Assembly: GCA_010279815.1 (NCBI GenBank)
Contig: QEOQ01000165.1
Location: forward strand, 257,498 to 285,703
DNA from: Brachionus plicatilis
Taxonomy: Eukaryota > Rotifera > Eurotatoria > Ploima > Brachionidae
Direction: 5' to 3'
DNA length: 28,206 nucleotides
A program made the position numbers and the translations under genes. Positions 9,757 to 18,905 of the stretch are shown here, in pieces (position 1 is the stretch's first letter; each line of letters opens with the position of its first letter). The notes beneath the pieces were generated by a model. That model had not been told where the DNA came from and did not search any database. It worked only from the letters and a program-made list of their open reading frames with translations.

Positions 9757-12700
9757 CTATTTATTTACGTGATTTTGATCAGAACTAACGCTTTTATTCA
9801 GATTGAGCCACTTGAGCATTTTACTTGTCAAGCCACCGCACACAATAACAGTTATGATTACAATTACTAAGGTAGTTGACAAAACAAGACGCCTGGCTTG
9901 TGTAGAAGTGTTTCTGATTGCCAACGCAAAGGCCATGGCGCCTCTCAGACCAGAGAACAACAAAAAGTGCTGCATATTTATATTAATTTTGTTCTCTTTT
10001 GGACGAGATAAATTTATCAAAAATGCTAATGGGTAGATATTTACCGCTCGGGCCACTACCACACTAAAAAGACTGAAAAGAATGAAGGGAACTTCCCATT
10101 GATGATTCCGGTATGTGAACACAGTTACTCCAATATAGACAAAAATAAAATTCTCACTTAAAAAATTTAATAGACTGAAAATTCCTTTAGTGTTTGCTTG
10201 AGATTCTTTAGACAAATTGTTGTATGTATAATGTGCTTGTACAATTCCATTGAATAGGACTGAAATAATACCGGTGAGCTCAGCTGCTTCTGAGGCCAAA
10301 AAAGTTGAATAGGACATTAGAATGAACAGTGCAGTCTCAAGATGTGGATGCTGTCGGATAAGAGTAAACTTTGTCAACAATGCTGTTACTATGCCCATTG
10401 CTGAACCGATTGCAAATGAAGCAAAGAACACACCAATTAGATTGGCAATACTTTTGAAAAATTGTATCATGTCAAAGTTATTATTCAGTCCCGAAGCTCC
10501 ACTGTATTTTTCTATAGCTCTTAAAAAAATAAATTTAGTTGACGAAAATTTATTGGATATACTTTGTTACTGTGCCAAAGTAATGGAAACCGCATCGTTT
10601 AGTACACTTTCTCCAAAAACCAAGGCATTCAAATTTACATTAATAGTCGAGCTTTGCTCGCTAAAAATTGCCAAAACAGTGACTTTAGAAAATAAATTAG
10701 TAAATTAGTAAATTTAGATAAGTAAATGTATAAATGATATTTCATCAATTTTTTTAAAGTGATATTTACCCGGATCTGTGGCTGATATTATGGCACCGAA
10801 AAATAAACAATCAGTAAACGAAAAATATTTTCGAATTGATTCGAACATTGAGGTAAAGTAGTACATCATTCCTCTTAAATATCAAATTAAATAAAATCAA
10901 ATTTTAAAATTAGGAATTTGTCATATTTTTCAATATATTAATTAAATACAATTTATTGAAAAAATGGGTTTTATAAATAGTGGTAATATGTGTTGTGAAT
11001 ATCGAATACAAATTAGACACAAATTCTTTATTTTTGTTAAATTAAAATTGAAGTTTAAAAAAATTATTTATATATTATTATTTAAAAAATAATTATTAAT
11101 TATTATAAAAATTAAATTACAGTAACTATTTACTAAATAAAGATGGCAAAATAAATCTGATATTCCCAGACTTAGTGAATTTTGAATACAAATTAGACAC
11201 AAATTCTTTATTTTTGTTAAATCAAAATTAAAGATTATAAAAAATATTAGAAAAAATACTGCAACATAGTGCAAAATACTTTGTTGCACCTTTTCGGCCT
11301 AAAATACAATTTTTATTTTATTTTTTTTAGTAATAAAATCAATAATCTATTTAAATCATATTGAAGCTTTACTTTTGTCTTTTTTTACATAAGAAAATTT
11401 TTTTTTTAGGCCAAAAAGATGCAAAAAAGTATGTTGCACTATGTTGCAGTATTTTTTCTAATATTTTTTATAATCTTTATTTTTGATTTAACAAAAATAT
11501 TGTATTCAAAATTCACTAAGTCTGGGAATATCAGATTTATTTTGCCATCTTTATTTAGTAAATAGTTACTGTAATTTAATTTTATAAAAAGAGAGTTTTT
11601 TTAACTTAAATTTGTATTATTTAAAAATTTTTGCATATGACTTTTTCTCAGGTATTGTGAAATTTGAATAAAAATTGAAAAAAAAATCCTTTTTTGATAA
11701 ATAAAATTAAACGATAATAAACTAAAGTTAAAAAATACTGTAACAAAGTGCATAATATTTTGTTGCACCTTTTTTATCTAAAATATTTTTTGTTGAAAAA
11801 AATTAAACAACAATAAAGTTTAAATTGATTATTGATTAAATTTACTTAAAAAAATAAAATAAAATTAAAAAAAGGTGCAAAAAAGTATGTTGCACTATGT
11901 TACAGTATTTTTTTAAATTTTTTATTTACTTTAATTTTAGTTATTTTTGTATTTGAAATTCACAATACCTTTTTCTCACAAGAAATTCAAAAAAATTAAT
12001 TTTAAGTGTTACTTATTAGCGTCTAAAATATACATTTATAATCTTTTAGACCTAATAAATCCTAATTTTTCAAAGTCAAAAAAGGGTTGATTTCAGATCA
12101 AATTTTTAATTAATTATTTAATCAATTACTAGAAGAAAATCATAATTTCTCTTAGTTAGTTACTTATCACAAAACGAATTTTACTGTAAAACCTTGCAAA
12201 CTCGGGGTTAGAGGCTGCAAGCTGGGATTACGTCACATATGGTTGATGTCCTTCATAGCTTTGACATTTTATTCTCAATCAACAATTCATAGATGACTTA
12301 GAAGATCATGATGCTCAAAATATTCATTGCTTTTACTCAGGTGATCAAATAACAACGAAATAGATATGACTCCTAGAGACCAGAGTGATGACGAATCTGA
12401 TGTTGAAACAGAATAATTTTTCATATTTTGTTTTTAAAGTGTGCAAGTGTGACAAGTTGGGTGCAACACCCAACTTTCGGCTTATTCATTGTGGCTCTGG
12501 TGTCACCAGGAAATAAACAAACTTTTATCAGCTAAACGTTGTACAAATAGAATTATTTTGTAAATAGATCACAAATGCTTCGTCTTGGTAAAGAAAGTTC
12601 AAAACCTGTATCTCTTAAATTAGGAGTTCCAATAGGCTCAGTTAAGGCCCTCTTCTTTTTCTTATTTTTGTAAATGAGCTTCCCTTTCTTTTAAAGAAAT

Positions 12701-15561
12701 TTAGTATTAAGATTTTTGCAGATGACACAACAATTAGTCATTCTGAAAAGAACTTAGAGAATGTATTTGCTAATTTTCAATTGTCTTATTGTAAATATTG
12801 TAAATAATTGGTATTTTTACAACAAGGTCGATATTAACTGGTCAAAAACGTTTTTGTATGATTTTTACTAAAAGAAATATTATTGCTCCTGAAACAATAA
12901 ACTAAGGTGGAATAGAAAAAAAAGTTGTCAAAGAAATCAGTCTTTTAGGTTTCATGATTGGTCATAATTAAAATTTCTCTAAACAAGCTTGTAACATGTC
13001 TCTTGCTGTAAATAAAAAATTGTTTAGTATTAAAAGACTCTTTTTTTTTGTCAACTTTTGTCTAAGTTCAGTTTTTCAAAAAATTTATTCTACCTTATTT
13101 ATCATAACTCACCAGAGAATTTAAAAAATAGTCTTATCAAAAATGACTCAAGAAAATTAAGCTACAATTTGAGGATTAGTGCAAACCTGATTGAAGCAAT
13201 GGCAAAAACCAACAGTGGTGAAAAAACATTTGGATTTTTTATTCTAGATTGATGAATAGCTTTGTTATCAAAAGATCAATACTGAAATATGCAACTATTA
13301 AGCTACCAATTTTCAATGATATCAATTTGATCTTTATTGACTTTATAAAAAAAATTTAAAAAACTAGATATAAATATATAATAATAATTAGATATAATTA
13401 ATGTTTTTTTGTTTTCATAAAAATTAATTCTTTTTTTTTAATTTTGTAAAAATCTTAATTTCAAATATTTGAAAAATTTTATTTGTATTAAATAAATGAA
13501 ATGTTAATCAGTCGACTACGATAAGGCTCTAAACTGTTGATTAACCTTGAAATTGACGTTGATATACTATTATTTATGTATAAATACAAAAAAATGATTA
13601 AAAAATAGAATAAAGCTAATAGTTTTCTAAGTTTATAATTCTTTGCTACTTCTTTATACTTTAACTTTACTTAGCCGCGGTCATAGTGGCCGTTTTCCAA
13701 ACATTGATATTTTTAGATTAAATAAAGAAGAAACCAAAAAACGTTGTCTTTCACCTATCTGAAACATATCAATTTTTATTTTTTTCAATTTTTTGTTTAT
13801 TTCTTTGAACCAAAAATCCAGTCAAATTAAATTTTTTTAATTCATAGCCCATTAATATAAATAAATTTTTTAATCTAACCCAGGGCTAATCAGTATTTTT
13901 TAAGTAAAATTTTTAATAAATGAAATTTTTAAAGGGTAAGAAATTGTTTTTATGGTTACTTTTTACCAATAAAATAAATTTACCTTATAGAAATTCTTTT
14001 TGAATTTAAAATACTCGTTCGATTATGCTGCACTACAAGCCAAGACATGCAGATTAAAACATCAAATTAATAATATTTTAGCATTGGTGAGATGTACTTT
14101 GGTGCATGGCCCAAAAGCTGTAGCTTAATTTTTGGTGCAGCATAATCCAACGAGGCAATACGGTAACTTTTTATTAATAAGCAACTTTGTTGATTTAAAA
14201 AAACTTATTTTTATTTAAACACATTTTTTGATGCAAGAAATTTATTAAAAATTTGGAATTAAGTTATTTCCAAAATTTTTAAATCTTTTAAAAAAATCAA
14301 AAAAAATTTTACCTTAATAAAATTGTTTTATAAGCTAAAATTTATTTTATATAGATATTAGAAAATTTATCACGGTTAAATTAAATTATTGATAAAAAAA
14401 GTATAGGTCATTTTTAAATTTAATAAAATTTATTACAAAATGCTGATCAGAAGTAAGTTGCTTTCAAAGTCACAAGTCATGGCTGTTGCTTTATGGGAAA
14501 ATTTTATACGGCCGCAACCAAAGCTGCTTACTAAGTCAAAGTCATGATATGACTTGTCTTTTGTTTAATACTTGTTCGTACTTTCTTTTTCATAACTTTT
14601 GTACAAGTTTGATGCTGATTTAAATATTTAGATATAATAATTTGAGATTAACAGAGCCAATGTTTCTAGGTATGATACTTTAATTTGGTGAACAGTTGAT
14701 TACCAAGTCCCCATGGTTTAAATATTTGTTTTTAATTTTAACAAAAAATTGAATTTTTTGAAATTTTCTTAATTACATTCTGGTTTTATTATTTAAAAAA
14801 CAATGTTTAAACTTAAATTTCTTTGCTTACAAGGGATTTTAAAAATCGAGTCAAGCGGATCAATAAAAAATACACAAAAAAAATAAATAATAAATAAATA
14901 ATAACTAACCCTGTTATAAAACTTGAAATTAAGGTGCCAATGATTGCAAACATTAAAATTGCTCCAAAATTTTTGAAAAAATGTTTCTATTTTAATTCAA
15001 AATTAATTTTCTTTTTTAATTAATTTACAAAAATTACCCTTTTCATTGAGTAGCCAGCATGAAAAATAATTGGCGGTAGGAGTAAATTAAAAAATATTTC
15101 TGGATCAAACGTGGCCTTTTCTTCAAAATCCTGGGTGCTTATTTCATTAGAGCGTCTTGGATGCCTGTACGAATACATAAACTTTTGCTGGGTGTTATTC
15201 GGCACTGCCAGATAAATATATTCAGGTAAATCTTTAATTTGAGTGAGAGATATATTTGCAACAAGATTAAGGCTTTTTTTATTAGTTCGCGGAAAACCAT
15301 AGCGAATAATTATACCGAACAAGCTTCCTTTAATTTAAAGAGTAAAAAGAAGAGAAAAAATTTCAAAAAATTACCGTAAATTATAGCTAGACCAGTCTCG
15401 TGTAAATACGGGAAACGTTTTTGTTTAAACAACCAAATAGTGAGGATGACTAAAATGAGGAGGAATATAAAAATGAGAATGTTGGTTGAATCTACAACGT
15501 GGTCATGAAGCTTGCGTAGATCATGACTAAATTCAATACTTTCGTGATCATATAAGCCCAT
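9757..15561 (-). CDS. Na+(K+)/H+ exchanger, NHE6/NHE9-like organellar type
   Basis: Endosomal exchangers of this family swap lumenal H+ for Na+ or K+ and set organelle pH. Exons on minus: 15561-15375, 15327-15038, 14986-14910, 10873-10770, 10682-10571, 10519-9757. All are GT..AG with matching phases and give 510 residues. Family signatures are [18 protein letters not shown] (membrane helix, about 27-46), [85 protein letters not shown] (the ion-binding N-D pair), [14 protein letters not shown] and [22 protein letters not shown] and the TVLAIF context favour the SLC9A6/A7/A9 branch. The ATG at 15561 is the first in frame. An AG just upstream could join an exon encoding the N-terminal signal segment that vertebrate members have. 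The cytosolic tail after the last helix is short ([16 protein letters not shown]). The 14909-10874 intron is 4036 nt and full of repeats. Confidence 0.93.
11004..11051. repeat. Direct repeat, 180-bp spacing (copy 1)
   Basis: Bases 11005-11040 (AATACAAATTAGACACAAAT onward) are identical to 11185-11220, and the match continues with two or three differences. Copy 2 lies inside the left arm of the hairpin element. Only the left arm has the ATTAGACACAAATTCTTT segment, so it may have arisen by tandem duplication or conversion. Confidence 0.7.
11103..11588. repeat. Hairpin (foldback) element 1 in the exchanger intron
   Basis: The left arm 11103-11301 and right arm 11407-11588 are inverted copies around a loop of about 105 nt. 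Shared blocks include TTACAGTAACTATTTACTAA, CTGATATTCCCAGACTTAGT and ATACTGCAACATAGTGCAAA. The arms differ by an approximately 20-bp insertion in the left one. There is no coding capacity. The inner GTTGCACTATGTTGCAGTAT block recurs in the neighbouring hairpin and at 9603-9650. Confidence 0.85.
11650..11970. repeat. Hairpin element 2, related to element 1
   Basis: The outer arms pair AGGTATTGTGAAATTTGAA (about 11650) with TTTGAAATTCACAATACCT (ending 11970). The inner arms pair ATACTGTAACAAAGTGCATA (11736 on) with GTTGCACTATGTTACAGTAT (ending about 11909). The inner block is homologous to element 1, but the outer arms differ. Confidence 0.75.
12180..12560 (+). pseudogene. Decayed coding relic, unassigned
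   Basis: GC is higher here than in the flanks and short coding-like stretches sit in shifted frames. The pieces are [20 protein letters not shown] (about 12290-12345), then [19 protein letters not shown] to a TAA near 12416, then [20 protein letters not shown] (about 12438-12495). The acidic, Asp/Ser-rich piece resembles the start of some DNA-transposase proteins, but this is weak. A small palindrome, AGTTGGGTGCAACACCCAACT-like, lies within it. I do not assign a family. Confidence 0.35.
12585..13330 (+). pseudogene. Second LINE reverse transcriptase fragment, heavily decayed
   Basis: Motif B ([10 protein letters not shown]) at about 12621, a frameshift, then [20 protein letters not shown] and [18 protein letters not shown] (motif C with its catalytic DD) are followed by INWSKTF, then [30 protein letters not shown] (motif E) and [19 protein letters not shown] few stops and several frameshifts break it. 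Fingers and motif A are missing, so it is 5' truncated. FADDTT and INWSK set it apart from the LINE at 3755-5704. No poly(A) tail is preserved. Confidence 0.8.
13331..14013. other. Intronic AT-rich stretch
   Basis: Part of the large exchanger intron. I see only a short GTTAATCA...TGATTAAC pair at 13503-13545 and a GC-richer patch near 13672-13695 (TAGCCGCGGTCATAGTGGCC) that fits no RNA gene I know. Confidence 0.35.
14014..14154. mobile_element. Short TIR element (MITE-like), 141 bp
   Basis: Terminal inverted repeats CTCGTTCGATTATGCTGCAC (14014-14033) and GTGCAGCATAATCCAACGAG (14135-14154) match at 19 of 20 positions. The interior is non-coding. Target duplication is unclear (ATA/GCAATA context). 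Only this copy is visible in the window. Confidence 0.7.
14451..14565. repeat. Imperfect inverted repeat with AGTCAAAGTCATGA motif
   Basis: AGTAAGTTGCTT near 14452 faces AAGCTGCTTACT near 14521, and ACAAGTCATG near 14471 faces CATGATATGACTTG near 14545. The AAGTCAAAGTCATGA block also occurs near 1090. It may be a worn MITE; the ends are not defined. Confidence 0.4.
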
Positions 15562-17086
15562 ATTTGTACTTGTCCAATTTTCATCTATTATCCGAACGAT
15601 TCAAAAATAATTATTTCTAGAAATTAGATATTTTATAAAAATTATTAATTGACATATTTTTGATTTTTAAATTATTCCGATTTTAAATTGCATATAGGCG
15701 AACCAAAAAGTAACCTAACATTTTCTAAAATTCAAAAATTACAAATTAAATTTTTATTGACTACAGATGTTCAGATTTTTCTAGATTTAAATCTTACATA
15801 ATAAGTTGTATACAAAAAAAATAAAAAATCCTAATATTAGACTTTGATTCCGATGGAAAATAAATACTTGCAAATTGGTAATGCATTCATAAATTAAGTA
15901 CACAGTTAAAATAAATATTAATATTAGAAAAAAAATATGTGGTTTTATTGCCACAAAGTTTACCATATTTTAATTTGGTATCAAATCTTATTATTTTTTA
16001 ATAAAATGCGCATTAGATTAATATAAATTAAAAAATTTTGTTGCTAAGTTTTCAAACATGGAAATAGATTTGGACAATAATTTTTTTATTTTATGAGCGA
16101 GAGCTAACGCCTAAATAAATTAATCAAAAAAAATAAATTTTAAAAAATTTAAAATTACGTGATCTGAAATATGTTAATACGATTTAAAAAATTTATCAAT
16201 CATTCGCTATGGAATGAAATAAAAAATTTGGTCTTAATTATAATAATCGATAATATTTGGAAAATCTAGGCCTGTAATCTCAAAACTTGAGTTAAAAATT
16301 TTCTATGTCTAAATACATAAATTTTTAATTTGTTATTTAAAAAAATACATTTTTCACACAATTAACAATTTTATGAATATTTTATGAGAAAAATTTCCTT
16401 GCCAAAAATTTTGTATCAAGTCAAAGTAGAACAAGAAATTTCAAGATTTAAAAAAAGCGAATATCTAAAAATACAATTTGACTTTACTTTATGGTCGATT
16501 TAAAAAAAAAATTTAGATCTTATAATTCGTAATTAGTTTTGAAAAATGAATCCAAAAAAAAAAATTATGCATTAAGATTTTAAAATGAGATGAAATTTTT
16601 TGAAATTTTAATAAAATAATCAAGATTAGTTGGACTGACACTTTTTACTATTTTTAAACTTTTTTAAATTTAACTTAACGAAAAATCAATATCTTTAGTA
16701 ACATTTGTCTCATTGTCTCAAGTCTTTTATTTTAATAAGCAAATAACATTTTTTGTCAGTATCATTAATTATAAAATTTTAATTTATTTTCCAAAAAATA
16801 TTCAAAATATCATTTATATTCCTAGTAGTTATTTATCAAAGTAAACTTTAAAATTTTTATCATCAAGTTTGGCATAGGATTAATTATATTAGATAAAAAG
16901 ATGAAATTAATAAGATGTTTATATTGAATTAATAGAAAAAAAAAAGCATATGAAAATATTTTTTTGTAGATAAAGAAATTAATTGATAGTAAATAAAATA
17001 GAAAAAACACTATATAAAAAATAAAAAGTACTTGAATTTTTTATTTTCACTTGAATGGTTTTGACACCGCTAACGCATTTTTTTAC
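15562..17086. other. Upstream region of the exchanger gene, non-coding
   Basis: About 1.5 kb of AT-rich sequence with no supported exon. A possible minus-strand ATG stretch (MNALPICKYLFSIGIK, about 15890-15840) is too short and isolated to call as an upstream exchanger exon. The exchanger promoter should lie here. Confidence 0.35.
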
Positions 17087-17241
17087 CTTCCACGACTGCT
17101 CCTTTTAATGTCTGTTGAACGACTGGTGGATCCAGTAAGGTATATATTGCGTGTTTGTCGTGATGGTATCTCATATGTCTGAGTGTCAGTAGCTTCAGAG
17201 CTAGTTTCAAAGTGTTTGGAACAAGTGGTAGGAATCGATTT
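17087..17241 (-). CDS. Isolated candidate exon, unknown protein
   Basis: On minus, after a TATCAAG acceptor, 155 nt read NRFLPLVPNTLKLALKLL, HMRYHHDKHAIYTLLDPPVV and QQTLKGAVVEG up to a GGAAG|GTAAAA donor. The segment is clearly richer in GC than its surroundings and open throughout. A second minus frame is also open (SIPTTCSKHFETSSEATD), so the frame choice rests on the splice sites and residue composition. No partner exons were found nearby. It may be a gene fragment captured by a mobile element or part of a gene with distant exons. I do not recognise the family. Confidence 0.35.
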
Positions 17242-17570
17242 CTTGATAGATCATTTTCAAATTGAACTATTTAAGAACTCAAGCTAGGAGAATATTGATG
17301 CATTAATAACCTTTATTTTATCAAGATTACTTATTTGATCAAATAAAACTTTTGAACATAAAGCGTTAAACAAAATTTTCTATTCATAAAAATATCTAGC
17401 ATTTAAATTTTTTTTTCAATGAATGTATCTCTTTAAACTATTAGCTAATTATCTTATCTAGGTATTAAAGATATTATCTAGTAGATAATTTTTTTAAAGT
17501 AAGTTTAATAAATTTTATCTAGTAAATTCATCTTTTTAAATAGTATACATTAATATTTTCTTATCCAATA

Positions 17571-17705
17571 CAGTGGTGATTAGATACAAGAATTTTACCA
17601 TTTTTACGTTAATTTTCGTAATTTGACAGAATTTTACGAAAATTTAAGCAACTATAAAAATTGTCAAAAATATCTACTGGATATTTTTGACAATTTTTTT
17701 CAATA
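17571..17705. repeat. Relic of the foldback family with a perfect internal hairpin
   Basis: After a TA, CAGTGGTGATTAGATAC is followed by TTTTTACGTTAATTTTCGTA and AATTTGAC, the same order of motifs as the left arm of the 8330-9298 element. It then contains a perfect 19-bp hairpin: AAAAATTGTCAAAAATATC at 17656-17674, loop TACTG, partner 17680-17698. No matching CACTG end was found nearby. Confidence 0.55.
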
Positions 17706-18330
17706 TAATTTTCTAAATAAAATGACATGTGAAACATGAGCTTAAATTAAATTAATAATTTTTAATTACAGAAAATTCTAAAATATTAAGAAATTTTTAT
17801 TTATTTAGAAAATTAAATTCTAATGTTTAATGCAAAAATATTGATCCCCTGTTAATTTTTATTAGCTCCTCTTATGACATATAATTTCTAATGAATTTCA
17901 TGTGGCATTTTTTCAAGTGGATCGAATTCATATAATTAATGAATTCATTATTTTCTTGGATTACTATTTCCGAATAAACTAATTTTAAATTTTGAAACAG
18001 TCGTTTGAAAAATGTGGCAGATATTGATATCTTTCTCTAGTTCCTTGACACTTTTTATTCTTCCCATGTAATTTAAAAATAAGGAATCTTTGAATAAAAA
18101 AAGAGGCATTGCATTTTAGTAAATTTTAATTAATTTTTTTTTTTAAAACATCATATATCAAATTAATTTTTAACAAAAAAAAACAAACTACCACTTTCTC
18201 TTGACATAAAGACTCAGCTCAACACTTATAGAATAAGCATAATTACGCAATTTTAAGATTCATTAAATTTTATATTTCATTATTTAAAAAAAAACAAACC
18301 ACACCACATTCTTCAGTTTTACAAAAATTA
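17706..18330. other. Non-coding spacer
   Basis: AT-rich sequence without a supported gene or RNA between the foldback relic and the second MITE copy. Confidence 0.35.
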
Positions 18331-18477
18331 CAGTATAAATCAAAACTAACTTGTACGCATTTTGTTCTTCGACTCTTCCTCAACTCTTTCTCAACTCTTC
18401 CTAGATCCTTGACTCGATCTTTCTTTTGAGAAAGAGTTGAGGAAAAGAAATGTACAAGTTAGTTTTAAATTGTACTG
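18331..18477. mobile_element. MITE, copy 2
   Basis: This 147-bp relative of 7847-7963 starts CAGTATAAATCAAAACTAAC and ends GTTAGTTTTAAATTGTACTG. Between the arms it carries a longer run of ACTCTTCCTCAACTCTTTCT-type repeats and its reverse complement. TA precedes it; the right flank is AA, so the duplication is worn. It lies about 430 bp upstream of the TADA3 start. Confidence 0.82.
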
Positions 18478-18905
18478 AAACATAGTCAATTGAAGTTAAT
18501 TCGATAATTATTTCATTTGATCAGGTAGCAATTTTAAATAAAAATCATTTTCTTTTATTTTAAAAATCTATCAAAAAATAAAAATACATTTAAAATATCA
18601 AAAACAATAAAAAGCAATCAATTAAATTACAATTTTTACTCAAATTTTAGAGGTAATATGCAAAAATGTGCAAAAATCCGGTGTAAATGAAAATTAAATT
18701 TTTTATAAAATATTCTTTAAAATATCAAAATTTTTCTAGAAGGCCACTTCAGGATAATTTAAAGAACAAGCATTCAACCAGTGATAGAATAGAATCGAGA
18801 CAAAAAAAATGTCTATTCAATATATTTTTTATGATTCATATAGTTTGGAAGTTTTGATGAATTTTCAAGAAAATAGGTTTAAAAATCCTAATTATTTTGA
18901 ATATA

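Noticed and set aside
9803..10708. Plus-strand open frames opposite the exchanger
   Set aside because: They are antisense to clear exchanger exons and have no family match.
11068..11289. A minus-strand 73-residue frame
   Set aside because: It lies inside the left arm of a hairpin element and is low in complexity.
13672..13695. A GC-rich patch as a tRNA or snRNA fragment
   Set aside because: No cloverleaf, box A/B or Sm-site pattern could be recognised.
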